Of a DNA stretch of 64,000 bases, positions 1 to 9,808 are shown in pieces. Made by a program: the position numbers and the translations under genes. The DNA comes from Symbiodinium natans. Lineage: Eukaryota > Sar > Dinophyceae > Suessiales > Symbiodiniaceae. Below the pieces are notes generated by a model, which was not told the origin of the DNA, did not search any database, and saw nothing but the letters and a program-made list of their open reading frames with translations. Position 1 is the first letter of the stretch, and the number at the start of each line of letters is the position of its first letter. The DNA is taken from positions 29,987-93,986 of the forward strand of contig CAJNDS010000667.1 in the NCBI GenBank assembly GCA_905221605.1. Reading direction: 5' to 3'.

Positions 1-12
1 ACGTAGGCGACT

Positions 13-231
13 TTACTTTTCACCCTTTGTATTGCTCTTCTCCATTTTCTTCTCAACCTTCTTCTTGTCTTTCTTGTCCTTCTTCTCAGCCTTCTTCGCA
101 TCTTTCCTCTCCTTCTTTTCAAGGCTGAGACGCCTTCCTTTGATCTTTTGCGCCATTTCCCAGAAGGTCTTCTCATCCATCATCTTGCTGTCATTCCATT
201 CCTCTTCTTCCTCCTTCTTTTTTTCATAAAG
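13..231 (-). CDS. Lysine/glutamate-rich C-terminal ORF end (hypothetical)
   Basis: The minus strand is open for about 70 codons and ends in TAA at 13-15. The product is dominated by Lys, Glu and Asp with a short mixed segment (KTFWEMAQKIKGRR) near the start, so it resembles the charged tail of a larger protein. Reading upstream, the frame meets a TGA just inside the 178-bp repeat that begins at 221, so either an exon boundary lies there or the gene was cut by the repeat. I do not recognise the protein. The plus-strand Phe/Ser-rich ORF over the same bases is its antisense shadow. Confidence 0.3.
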   Translation of the reverse strand, partial: LYEKKKEEEEEWNDSKMMDEKTFWEMAQKIKGRRLSLEKKERKDAKKAEKKDKKDKKKVEKKMEKSNTKGEK

Positions 232-398
232 GGATTTTCAAACCTCCAAGAAAACTCTTAAGATGTTCTTAAAGGAAATTGCAAAGCTCAGCACTCACAT
301 GAAGGTGCAATCGCAAAGCAACGGATCCCACATGCCTGAAAGCTCGGATGCACTCTTTTTTCGCACGGGGCGAAACGGATCTGGCGTCCGCCCCCTTC
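221..398. repeat. 178-bp direct repeat, copy 1
   Basis: This segment recurs at 909-1086 with only scattered differences. Both copies begin TTTTCATAAA and end CGCCCCCTTC. It carries no convincing ORF. The two copies lie 688 bp apart in the same orientation, consistent with a dispersed repeat or a local duplication. Confidence 0.8.
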
Positions 399-908
399 GG
401 GGGCGTGGGTGAGGCGGGTGGGAGAGTAGCACGTACGCCAGCTACGGGCTACTGCACTACGGAGCTGTGGCTACAGCTTCTGCGGATTTGGCGTGAAACC
501 AACGAGCCCTGCAGGGCGGACACAGAAGAGTCTGTCAAGCAGGTCAAAGCACGGCAGTGCACACAACTGCTCATGGCACCCGGGCCAGAGCAGGGAGTGG
601 TGGGTGGGTAAAATTTTCACTCTCTGGAGCTCACACTTGAGCACTGCGTTGCAGCCGGGATGGCAACCCGTTCAAGAAAATTTCTGCACATGAAGGAAAA
701 ACGCAAGTCAAGCAAAACGTGACCCCACAAAACTGCATTGTACACCAAGCACACGCACGCGCACAGGCAGTGATGCATTGTGCCCTCAAAGCTTGCACAG
801 GCGACCATCGGCAGATGTCCAAGAAAATCTCAGTTTGAAAACGCTCGTACCCTCGCTGTCCTAAAATGAAAAAGGGATCGTAGATGCGCTTGCTTTCTAC
901 TAAATCCC
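399..908. other. Spacer between the two 178-bp repeats, no gene seen
   Basis: Short overlapping ORFs occur on both strands, but none has a recognisable motif or clear codon bias. I see no RNA gene or structured repeat here. Confidence 0.5.
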
Positions 909-1086
909 TTTTCATAAAAGATTTTCAAACCTCCAAGAAAACTCTTAAGATGTTCTTAAAGGAAATTGCAAAGCTCAGCACTCACATGAAGGTGCAATCG
1001 CAAAGAAACGGATCCCACATGCCTGAAAGCTCGGATGCACTCTTTTTTTCGCATGGGGCGAAACGGATCTGGCGTCCGCCCCCTTC
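909..1086. repeat. 178-bp direct repeat, copy 2
   Basis: Second copy of the repeat at 221-398, in the same orientation. It lies just downstream, in minus-strand terms, of the RT/RNase H pseudogene that ends at 1178. Confidence 0.8.
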
Positions 1087-1177
1087 ACCCCACTTTCAAA
1101 TTTTACCAAGGGCGCCAAGATCAACAAGGTCAAAACCACTGATGGGACACGAGGGAGTGACCCTGCGACATTGAACC

Positions 1178-2660
1178 TTATGCAAAACCCGAAGGTAGCA
1201 CGTGACGGCTCGTCTGCGACATTGCTTGGACTCGCCACTCGAGCGAACCACGTCCATGAAGGGGAAAGTTTTCCGACTCCTCGAAAGAAAGGAGGATTTC
1301 CCGCACGTGAGGGTTGGCAGAGGTGCCCTTTATGTAGGAGTCTTGTGCCTGCACATTATCGATGAAAAACAGAGCGTGCTGCGAAGCAATGAATTGGTGC
1401 CAAACTCTCCTTGCCACCGCAACTGCATATGATTCAATAGGCCCGATAATGTGTCGCATTGAGGAAGACCATTTGCTGATCAAATGATCGGGAACAAAAG
1501 ACCCAAAGCAAGAATGCAGCCTTCCTTGCACTACAAGGACCCCACCAATCGAGTGCACTTCACCCTCACTGGTGCCATCCGTGAAGACGTGCACAACATG
1601 GCTTGCCACACCACAAGGCACCTGGCGAGGCTCACAAGCACGAAGACGCGCAATGAACAAACGCAGCGAATCTCTTGCTGCATCGTCCAAGACCAACTCG
1701 TCGGAACAATGCCCCCTTGCCCACGAGCGAATGTCCGCCATGATCAAACGGCCCGACTTTCCAAGTATGTATGAATCGGTGTAATGGAGCCGACCCATGA
1801 GACTGAGATAACGCTTTCGAGAGATCACTCCCTCGCGCAGAAACTCTTCAAGAGACACCACGAGCTCCTCAGCACGACCAGGCTTGTTCCTTACGCACCA
1901 AACCCTCATCACACCTTGAACAATCGACCTCAACCCCCAACATGGTGGCAGCGGCTGAAAGGGACTCAGCTTGTCGTCAGCGAGGCGAACCCGAGAAGGG
2001 AACACAAGGCAGTCATTGTACTCATGGTATTGTCTGAGACGGCACTCGGTGACATTGCAGGGAAGTCGTCGAAAAAGTTTCCCCATGGGATCAAAAGCTC
2101 AACTCCCAACCTCCGCAACAATCTCAAGAGACGGTTGAAATGCAGCACCGAGGCTGCGCTGCCAAAAGGCAACGCCTTCGACTTGAAAAGACCCGGCACC
2201 AGCGTATAAGGGTTAAGCAAAGCGATAACTGCCCAAGCCCGCGAGTCGGCCGACACCGCAAACTGTTTGTAAGCAGCTCGAAGATCAAGTGTGGTTAAAG
2301 CGGCTGATGCCCCGCCTTCTTCCACCACGACGCACACGGCCTTTGAGCACAAGCTCCGAAGAAAGTGCAAGCTCAAAATCATGCCCCACACATGGCCCTT
2401 GCCCAAAAAGGTGCAGATTAGCTGATGAAGCGCATTCCAGCTTATCCATAGACCCAAAGGCAAGATTCACTTGTTCTTGGTGAAATCATCAACAGGCCGC
2501 AGCTTACGCCCGGCAGCAGAAGTCTGTTCCACCCCAAAACGCCAAGTGGGCAACCAGCCAGAGGGATCCTGTCATCCAGCTGCTGCGACGACAGAGGTCC
2601 CTTCAACATACCACTCTCCACCTTCTGCATCGTCTTTTCCACAGCTCACGCGCGTTGCGA
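1178..2660 (-). pseudogene. Reverse transcriptase-RNase H pseudogene with several frameshifts
   Basis: Three overlapping minus-strand frames must be combined to read one RT/RNase H protein. The first (about 2660-2480) carries an RT motif with RPVDDFTKNK. The second (1966-2463) carries TTLDLRAAYKQF (palm motif A) and LLIPWGNFFDDF (motif C, with FFDD in place of YxDD). The third (1178-2086) carries an RNase H-like stretch with HVFTDGTSEG, a conserved-looking Glu in IGPIESYA, and FFIDNVQAQ. Breaks lie near 2465 and near 1990. The RT style (DLRAAYKQF) differs from both the copia and LINE copies here and is closest to DIRS/YR-type RT, but no recombinase or terminal repeat is visible, so the class is unassigned. 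It is non-functional as read. Confidence 0.8.
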
Positions 2661-2934
2661 TCCTAAGCTGAGCAAAAACGCCCATGTCAACCCAGCCGAT
2701 TGACAACGCAATCTTCTTCAGAAGTAGAAGCCTTTTCCCTTGCAACACTGCAACCTTAGGGTCTAACGACTTGCGAAGGCCTGCTTCCTTGGCCTAAGAT
2801 TAAGAGCCCACTGGATCAACATAAAGTCAGAACATTTGGTACGGCAAACACCCATGCGCTTCTACCCTGCATTGTGCAGTTGGCTGTGTTCCCTTAAGAT
2901 CCCAAGATCCCACTGGCTGATCACTACCCTCCCT
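2661..2934. other. No gene seen
   Basis: The stretch between the RT pseudogene and the first degenerate repeat holds no ORF with recognisable motifs on either strand. Confidence 0.5.
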
Positions 2935-3600
2935 GCGGAAGAGGTTGGCACTGGTTGGTTTACCGCATGTCTTGGTAATGACAAAGTCGAACATTGACCG
3001 CTGCGGTGGCCTTTAAGTACGTCGTTAAGTGCCTGCAGGCAGGTCTGCATGCTTGCAGCAGTGATTCAGATGACAAACACCAAGTGCTTTAACCTGCAAT
3101 GCAGTTGGCCAATACAGAAGACCCAGGCTGATCACCCTGCCAACTCTTCCACAGGCACTGGTGGTTTACCGCATCTTGGTTTTACAACAGTTGAACATCG
3201 ACCGCTGTGGCATTTCAAACAGACCGTCCGTTCTTGGAATGTCTGCCAAGGTGACGGCCTTGGAGGAACTGCTCCATGTCTAACAAACGCCTTGGATCAA
3301 GGCTACGTCCCTTAACGACGATCTGACAGCTTTCCACAATGGGTCACAAGCCCACCAAAACAACCAAAACCAACCAAGCAATGCAAGAACCAACCAAACG
3401 CGGAATTACAAATTTGAATCCACGCTCAGTACCCAAGCTTGTTAATAGTTTCCATTCAAAGCCAATGCAGGACCAAGTTAAGTGGAGAAATTGCAAAATG
3501 CAATTATGTGCCAGAAGAATTTAAAATCACACACTCTGTTAGCACTGGTGGTTTACTGCATGTCTTGGTTGTTAACCGCTGCGGTGGTCTTTGCAACTCT
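2935..3600. repeat. Three degenerate copies of a repeat sharing a GGTTTACCGCAT core
   Basis: Copies at about 2935-3055, 3140-3320 and 3535-3600 share a core of the type GGTTTACCGCATGTCTTGG, followed by a CGACCGCTGYGG-like segment. They are diverged and differently truncated. No coding potential is seen. The third copy runs directly into the dispersed repeat that starts at 3608. Confidence 0.5.
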
Positions 3601-3607
3601 TGCTTGT

Positions 3608-3854
3608 CGGTCTTGTTGGGCTTGACATAACAGGTAAAACAAAGTCAGCGCGCTCAAACCACCAAACACACCACGCAACCACCAAGAACCAAAGAAACAG
3701 AAGAAACAAAGCAAGCAAAGGCGCTGAACTACTAGGTAACCCCACGCACTTAGTGATCAAAGTCGCGTTAAAGTTCCGGTGCAATCATACAGCACAGAGC
3801 GCAAATTGCAACACTGCCAGATTCTTAAAAAATCATGTAGCTACTGGTGCAACA
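3608..3854. repeat. Dispersed repeat family R, copy 1
   Basis: The copy starts CGGTCTTGTTGGGC and ends near CATGTAGCTACTGGTGC. It aligns over its whole length with 3961-4221 and partly with 4967-5087. Shared landmarks are AACAAAGTCAGCG, GCTGAACTACTAG and TTGCCAGATTCT-like blocks. No protein is suggested. Confidence 0.6.
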
Positions 3855-3960
3855 TCATTTGAATTAAACCAAGGTTATCACTCGATAGTCAGGATTACGT
3901 ACCCATCGTCTTTTTTTTTTTGGACTGGCGCCTCTTTACTACATCAGTAGCACAGTAGGC

Positions 3961-4221
3961 CGGTCTTGTTGGGCTCGACGTAAAGGGTGAAACAAAGTCA
4001 GCGCTCACAACCGCAAGACACAACAAGCAACCACCAAGCAAACAGACACCGAAGAAACAAAGCGAGCAATCGCGCTGAACTACTAGATACCCCACGGACT
4101 CAGTACTCGAGGTCGTCAATGAAGTCCCGGTTCACAAGGAAGCACAGAGCTTGTGGGGGAGTCGCAAATTGCGACGTTGCCAGATTCTCAAAACCACCAT
4201 CATGTAGCCACTGGTGCGACA
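3961..4221. repeat. Dispersed repeat family R, copy 2
   Basis: Full-length second copy of the family at 3608-3854, in the same orientation, diverged by substitutions and small indels. Confidence 0.6.
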
Positions 4222-4639
4222 GCGGTTATTCAAACCGAGGTCATCAGAAGAGGTTCGGATCACGTACTCGTTGTCAAGGACAGACAACCGACACTCAATG
4301 GCGAAAGGATGTTGCAAGTCAGACTCCCTAGGGGGGATGAGAGATGTGCATATGCCCCATGGTGGTCAGCCAGTAGGGACTTAACAGCGAGAACAATCAA
4401 GCAAGACCGGCCCAGGGCACTCCATGGTGGTCAGCCAGTGGAGTAGCTCCGAGCACAGGGTTTTCCGTCAACCTGGGTACAAGTGCCCAGAAAGGTGCTC
4501 GCGCACGGCCAGAGGGGGGGCGAGAATAGCTGCAGCTACCGATTCCACGGGGAGAGTCCACAGCGAGTCATCAAACCCTTAACGCCACAGGGTTGATAAT
4601 GACAACGAGGAACCTCCCAGTCCAGGCATCTCACACAGG
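4222..4639. other. No gene; an 18-bp direct repeat
   Basis: An exact 18-bp direct repeat (CCATGGTGGTCAGCCAGT) occurs at 4357-4374 and 4422-4439. Nothing else recognisable is present. Confidence 0.4.
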
Positions 4640-4980
4640 GCCACGCCACCTTGGCGCTGGCCTGCGCATCGGCACGCATCAGGTCCCTCCAAACCCAAAC
4701 CCGCGAGGTACGTCGGTAAGGAGATGGGAGGGATCACATCACATTGGTGCCGAGGTGCAGGATCTCCACGGTATTGCTACTTTGGTCCAATCAGAGCCTT
4801 CAGGTAACATCCACGCGGGCGGGGAGCCCACTTGCCCTGCCGCAGGCCAAGCTCAGACGAGGGTGACCCTCCAGAGTCACAAGAGGGCCAGGTTGTTCTA
4901 AAGTGGAGAATGGCTCCCTGCCAAGTCAGCGGGCGCATAACCTCCACGTAGAAGTGTCCACAGCCAGCGCGCCGAACTGC
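4640..4980 (-). pseudogene. Decayed fragment related to the unknown ORF at 22947-23933
   Basis: A minus-strand frame here reads GCGHFYVEVMRPLTWQGAI. It matches GCGHFYVENMHPLPWQGAI in the 328-aa ORF at 22947-23933, and the similarity continues through about 100 codons with frameshifts. The function is unknown. The fragment shows that the 22.9-kb ORF belongs to a repeated sequence, probably a mobile element, and not to a unique host gene. Confidence 0.6.
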
Positions 4981-5087
4981 TAGGTCACCCTGTGCACTCA
5001 GTACTCGAAATCGTCGAAGAGGCCGGGAGCACACATGTAGCACCGAGTGCGGGGGTGCGTCGCAAGTTGCGACGTTGCCAGATTCAC
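4967..5087. repeat. Dispersed repeat family R, copy 3 (truncated)
   Basis: This copy matches the second half of copies 1 and 2 (GCCGAACTGCTAGG... through GTTGCCAGATTC). It stops exactly at 5087, where the left end of the outer YR retroelement begins, which suggests that element inserted into the repeat. Confidence 0.6.
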
Positions 5088-5245
5088 TTGTTCAGGCGTT
5101 TGGGCCAAAGGGGGGAAGGGGAGTGAGAGGGGCCTAAACCACAACTAAACCCTCAGCGCAAGAGCGCACCTTTTGCATGGTTGGTGCAGATCCGACCCCA
5201 CCACCCGTTGGTGATAGGATGCAGCGCCGAACGGACATATGCCCC
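5088..5245 (-). repeat. Split direct repeat B2 of the outer YR element
   Basis: 158 bp, read as identical to 5862-6019. It forms the 3' terminus of the element and abuts the truncated family R repeat at 5087. Confidence 0.8.
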
Positions 5246-5861
5246 GGCATGAAATCACAGCGAGTGAGACACATGGGTGAATCATCACGTACAAGATGCC
5301 TGACCGGACGTACCGGACTACTAGGCAGAGCGACGCACTCAAGGTGCAGCATATGAAGATAGGGACATCCAGAAAGTGCCTCACCGGACATACCGGACTA
5401 CTAGGCGAACCCGGGTTGGAGCAGCAGAACTTGTGGCCTAACTGGACGAACCAGACTACTGGGCCGATAAGAAGCATGGTGCCTCACCGGACATACCGGA
5501 CTACTAGGCAAAGAAGTTGCATAGCCAGCGAAGAAAGGCCTAACCGGACGAACCGGACTACTGGGCCACACGATCCTTTAGCAAGCGTCGGCAGCCCAAG
5601 TGGGCGCGGTGCACAAAAAAAAAAAACAAGGGACAGGGAGGGCGGGTACCAAAACAGTCGGCCTTCAAGCCATGCCACGGCGGGTGGCGATCATCTGAAG
5701 GCCCACGGCCCAACAGAAAAGGATCTCAAAGCATGTTCCCCAAATGGCGTAAGCGGTCCAAAACGCATTTTCTCAAGTTTTGTTTTTCCCCAAAGAACTA
5801 AGCCCCACCCACCCGCCCAGGCCAAACTTCAAGAACAAACGATTTGGGAAACCCAAAAGGT
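5246..5861 (-). repeat. Presumed split repeat A2 of the outer YR element
   Basis: By analogy with the inner element, the 616 bp between the two B copies should be A2. Its transcription-sense start (CCTTTTGGGT near 5860) resembles the inner A start (CCTTGTTTGGGT). The matching A1 at the 5' end is not present, so this rests on position and the short end similarity. It contains a poly-A run near 5616-5627 and five copies of a short interspersed motif. Confidence 0.55.
5297..5568. repeat. Five interspersed copies of an about 30-bp CCGGAC-rich motif
   Basis: The consensus resembles CCTNACCGGACNNACCGGAC followed by TACTRGGC. Copies lie at about 5297-5326, 5379-5407, 5437-5465, 5481-5510 and 5537-5567. 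Spacing is irregular (45-83 bp), so this is not a simple tandem array. Each copy contains a partial internal repeat of ACCGGAC. Confidence 0.7.
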
Positions 5862-6019
5862 TTGTTCAGGCGTTTGGGCCAAAGGGGGGAAGGGGAGTGA
5901 GAGGGGCCTAAACCACAACTAAACCCTCAGCGCAAGAGCGCACCTTTTGCATGGTTGGTGCAGATCCGACCCCACCACCCGTTGGTGATAGGATGCAGCG
6001 CCGAACGGACATATGCCCC
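5862..6019 (-). repeat. Split direct repeat B1 of the outer YR element
   Basis: 158 bp, matching 5088-5245. It begins just 21 bp beyond the pol stop codon at 6041-6043. Confidence 0.8.
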
Positions 6020-6040
6020 ACCGAAGGCGTTTGGTGCGCA

Positions 6041-9000
6041 TCACCATGGAGTTTTCTCGGCCAGCTTCTGTTTCTTCGAAGCCTTCTCCCGAATTGGGTT
6101 CCGTTCTCTCAAGGCCACCTTCGATGCTTCGTACTCATCGTAGCAAGCCATCAATTCCTCAAACAAATCCAGCTTCAGATCGGAAAAGGAAACCGGCCTC
6201 CTCAACGACATATCGAATTTCGAGAAGTCACCATTTGTCAAATCGTCGGCCTCCGTGTTCTCTTCCCGTGGCCTCCACTGCAGCTTCACACGCAGATTGG
6301 AATGAAGGAGTGTCTCAGACATTTGCATCAGCAGCCCCATGAGCGGCCACTTCGTAGATGACCCTTTTGCTCCGGCCTGAGGGTTCGACCGATTGTCTGT
6401 TCCACCATAGATCGTTGCCAACATGACATTGCGACATCCAGCAGCCTGAAGGTGACCAAATGCAAACAAGGCCAGATAAGAAGCCAGCAACTCGGCGCTG
6501 GCTGATGCCCATTCGCTTGCTCCATCCTCCTTAAACAACCAAGGCGCCATTGTCGGTGTGACTTCAACAGAAAACCAGTCTGCTTTGGCCGGCACGTTCC
6601 CTTTGGCAAGGGACCAACCACCCAAGACGACACGTCCACGCTCACACTTCGCATCGGTTCGAAAAGACTGGGTCACAAAGGGGGCCTGCCGCAAAGCGGG
6701 CACCAAGTGGTGTGTCAGCAAAAGATTCTTCCGGATGTAGATGAGCGAGAGATAAACCATCGTGGGAACACGTGCTGTTGTTCCCCTTGCCAGTACTGCA
6801 CACCAAGAATGCAGCGGAGCCAAGAAAGGTTTTAGCCACAATAGCAATCTACCAACAAAAGTCATCCTGCCAGTGAACTCTACCATGGCACGACCCACTA
6901 CCATCCAACTCACAGCCTCAAGATCGTTGATCCAGCCCACTATCCACTTTGTGCGTTTGGATGAGAGCCCTGCAGACCATTGATCATATGCGATATGATA
7001 TCCCACGAAATCAACCTTGATCCCACCTTTGAATTTGTGGTAGGCAAAAGGTGTGCCGATTGCCTCGTACGCCGCCAGGGCCATCCAAAGCACAAGGAAT
7101 TTTGGGTCTCCAGCGGTCACGAGGTGTAAATCATCCACGTAGACCACCTCCATATGCCAGAGCGTGGTCAAGATGCGTAGCACCCACCTCCCAATGCATC
7201 CGAACAGCCGGCTCCACCAGTAGGCGGCGGAGCTGATGCCAAATGTGCCGACAGTATTGAGCCATACGGTACGTGATGTCGAACTGGAACGGCACCCCAT
7301 TTTAGGCCAGTCCTTTCGCCTGACCTTCACCTGGCGATGAGCTTGGGATATGTCGGCAGAGATAGCGAACACTGCTTCGCCCGAGTCGCGTGCAAGGGAA
7401 ACCATCTCTAACACCTCATCAGGTCCTGGTGTCTCCAATTTGTCCAAGATGCGTATCCGATTGTTCAAGTTGACGCCGTGAGTTCCATCGTGCAGCGGTC
7501 TGATGTCACCATTGGGTTTCTCCACTGCACCCATGGCGGCTACCAAAAGCTGCCCCGGACCATACTCCTGAGCCACTGCTCCCTCCGTAGTCGGCAGCAT
7601 GCGGCCTTTCTGCTCATCAGCCCGAAAATGCTCCTCAAGTTGCTCAGAGGACAATTCTGCTGACGTGTAGTTGTCCATGATCGCTTGAAAAGGTGATGCA
7701 TCCAGTTTTCGGAACTTTTCACGACGGGCAAAAACCTGCGGTGTACGGGGCAGCGGCTCCTCGTCACCCAATGGCACGCCTTCTGCAAAGCACTCCGTTC
7801 CTTGAATCAGAATCTCCCAGTCAGGGTCTCCCAAGATCCGCAGAGATTGCGCTAGCAGGTACAACAAGAAAGGCTGGCGGTCAGGAACCCGAAGCGCCAG
7901 GGCCGGATCGGGCAGCGTTCCCGCCAGCTCACCACGTAGTCTGTCCAGGGCGGATTGTGTGAAGGGACTCGATTCCAACCTTCCGGCAGCCAAGAGGAAA
8001 GCAGACTTCCGAATGTCAGGGAGTTCAGCCAAAACGAAGTTACGCAAGATCCTTTGCATCCGTTCAGCATGCAAGCTCTCCTCCCATGAATTCAGCTGTC
8101 CCCTTTGGCCCGGGGGCCAACGGCCCGGGGAGCATAGTCCGAAGCCATCAACGAAGACTCGCTTGCCTGTATCATGACGACAGATCAAAGGTTGTCCAAA
8201 TGCCCGGCTTGTACGCGGATCAAAAGGAGGTTCAGTGTCTGCAGTCTCTTCCGGAAGCTCATCCCCCGAATCCACCGTGATCACTTCCTGACTGGCTTTT
8301 GTCGAGGGGTTCGCCTCGGCTGCTCCAGACGCCTTGTGTACCATGACCGATGCAGGAGCGTGTTCCCCCATGCGTGCGCGGTCTGCAGCGGGCAAGACGA
8401 AGCCCAGCGCAGCCAGCAAGGCAACTTGATCAGGTGAAAGAAGGTGTAGGTGGCGAACCGTAAACCCCACGAGGACGATGCGGCAGCCGCGCCAGGGTTC
8501 CGTGGCATGAAGATATTTGTGAGCGTCCAGCAAACAGGGTCCAGCCGCCACGTCCAACAAGCGACCAGGTCGGGCCTGGCCGGCCACTGTGCGATAGACA
8601 TCGCCCTCGGAATCTTCCCGCCAAACTTGCCCAGCAGTAAACTTGGAAAGTGGCATAAGCAAATTGGGAAATGGAGCATTGTGCACGTCCTTGTGAGGTG
8701 CCGTCAGTGTGTTAGTGAAAACAACCAGCGTAGAGAAGCATTGTCCTGGAAAGGCGCCTCGAAGAGCTGCGGTCAGAACCTTGATGGAACATGGGAAAGA
8801 ATGGCATGAGGAGCGCAGTCCCACGAAACCGCCCCGGGCATAGGCCCCGGCGAAGAAAGCGCCTTCACGTTGATGCCCAGCAGCCTTGTGAGAAGCTTCC
8901 CGGGGCAGGAGTTCAGCAAGAGGCTGCAAGTCGTCGGGTGCGAGGGCATCCATCCGATGAAGGAGAGACTGGGCCAAGGTTTCAGCATCGGCCGGTGTTT

Positions 9001-9793
9001 CAGGAAGATCGGTCTGTTTCTGTGAAGATGTTATGCAATCAACAAGATGCGAACAAAGTAGAGGTGGGTAACATTCAGATCCAGCGGTGCGCCACGTGCC
9101 TGAGGAAACGTCCCAACCCATCATTGATTCATGCCAATCGTGGTTGCACCAAGTCAAAGGACCAGTGTAGCCCCCATCAGCATCAAAGGTGGGCCAGCCA
9201 TTGGACCACTGTTCCGCCAGTGGAAGATTGGACAAGAAGCGAGTTGGTTTGGGATGCAAGGCTCCAAAGGCGCATTGGTGAACCGCCCAAGTAAAACCGT
9301 CGAGCGATCGGATTTCAGCAAGTTGCCAAATACTTGCCGGGACATCCCCAGTCTCGGTAACACCCAAATCCTCGGGATGTTCCCAGATGTAAAATCTGTT
9401 CGCTGCACATTGATATCCGATCGCCTCCAAACATTGTTTGACAAAGTAGTTGGCAATCTTGACTAGAGCTGCATTCGATTCGGAAAGCCAAGGCAAACCC
9501 CATGGATGCATGCAATTGCGAAGAGGAACTGGTCCGGATCCGCTCCCGACAGATCGGTGTCGGGCACGAGAGTACGTGCCGCAAGGCGGGCTGCAGATCA
9601 AGATGTCCCATTGTCCCGCACGGAGTTCCGAGAAGATATTCTCCCAGAGTGAGGACTGAGATAAATCATCATTAGGCGAACGCTTCACGTCAACCTCACG
9701 TAGAATTAATTCAAAGGCGTGCGCATCACACCAGCGTTCAAGGAAGTACCTCAAATCGCCATCGCGCGGAAGACCAGCGAACAAGTACAGCAC
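6041..9793 (-). CDS. Outer YR-element pol: methyltransferase-like, 2OG-Fe(II) dioxygenase-like, RT, RNase H
   Basis: Uninterrupted 1,250-codon frame without its own upstream ATG; it follows gag in frame after TGA CTC. Domains in order are as follows. Residues 1-150 are cytosine-methyltransferase-like (LYLFAG at 2-7, CSPPC at 67-71, WEHPED at 137-142). Residues 330-460 are like the double-stranded beta-helix of 2-oxoglutarate/Fe(II) oxygenases, with HKD at 367-369, His429 in HATEPW and Arg438. RT follows, with HDGTHGV and YVDDLH at 885-890. RNase H has Asp1047, Glu1101, Asp1133 and a final NTEADDLTN. The spacing of His-x-Asp, His and Arg is canonical for iron and 2OG binding. RT/RNase H copy the element. 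DNA methylation and oxidation are inferred, and the substrate is unknown. All key residues are present, so this pol could be intact although the element is interrupted. Confidence 0.85.
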   Translation of the reverse strand: MLYLFAGLPRDGDLRYFLERWCDAHAFELILREVDVKRSPNDDLSQSSLWENIFSELRAGQWDILICSPPCGTYSRARHRSVGSGSGPVPLRNCMHPWGLPWLSESNAALVKIANYFVKQCLEAIGYQCAANRFYIWEHPEDLGVTETGDVPASIWQLAEIRSLDGFTWAVHQCAFGALHPKPTRFLSNLPLAEQWSNGWPTFDADGGYTGPLTWCNHDWHESMMGWDVSSGTWRTAGSECYPPLLCSHLVDCITSSQKQTDLPETPADAETLAQSLLHRMDALAPDDLQPLAELLPREASHKAAGHQREGAFFAGAYARGGFVGLRSSCHSFPCSIKVLTAALRGAFPGQCFSTLVVFTNTLTAPHKDVHNAPFPNLLMPLSKFTAGQVWREDSEGDVYRTVAGQARPGRLLDVAAGPCLLDAHKYLHATEPWRGCRIVLVGFTVRHLHLLSPDQVALLAALGFVLPAADRARMGEHAPASVMVHKASGAAEANPSTKASQEVITVDSGDELPEETADTEPPFDPRTSRAFGQPLICRHDTGKRVFVDGFGLCSPGRWPPGQRGQLNSWEESLHAERMQRILRNFVLAELPDIRKSAFLLAAGRLESSPFTQSALDRLRGELAGTLPDPALALRVPDRQPFLLYLLAQSLRILGDPDWEILIQGTECFAEGVPLGDEEPLPRTPQVFARREKFRKLDASPFQAIMDNYTSAELSSEQLEEHFRADEQKGRMLPTTEGAVAQEYGPGQLLVAAMGAVEKPNGDIRPLHDGTHGVNLNNRIRILDKLETPGPDEVLEMVSLARDSGEAVFAISADISQAHRQVKVRRKDWPKMGCRSSSTSRTVWLNTVGTFGISSAAYWWSRLFGCIGRWVLRILTTLWHMEVVYVDDLHLVTAGDPKFLVLWMALAAYEAIGTPFAYHKFKGGIKVDFVGYHIAYDQWSAGLSSKRTKWIVGWINDLEAVSWMVVGRAMVEFTGRMTFVGRLLLWLKPFLAPLHSWCAVLARGTTARVPTMVYLSLIYIRKNLLLTHHLVPALRQAPFVTQSFRTDAKCERGRVVLGGWSLAKGNVPAKADWFSVEVTPTMAPWLFKEDGASEWASASAELLASYLALFAFGHLQAAGCRNVMLATIYGGTDNRSNPQAGAKGSSTKWPLMGLLMQMSETLLHSNLRVKLQWRPREENTEADDLTNGDFSKFDMSLRRPVSFSDLKLDLFEELMACYDEYEASKVALRERNPIREKASKKQKLAEKTPW

Positions 9794-9808
9794 GTTGAGC
9801 TGTGGGAG

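Noticed and set aside
32-229. Plus-strand Phe/Ser-rich ORF
   Set aside because: Antisense of a Lys/Glu-rich minus-strand frame; composition is an artefact.
5297-5568. CRISPR-like array
   Set aside because: Motif copies differ from each other, spacing is irregular, and the context is a eukaryotic retroelement.
5296-5922. Plus-strand 208-codon ORF rich in TGHTGLLG-like repeats
   Set aside because: The repeats reflect the interspersed DNA motif in the terminal repeat; opposite to the element's coding strand and crosses the A2/B1 border.
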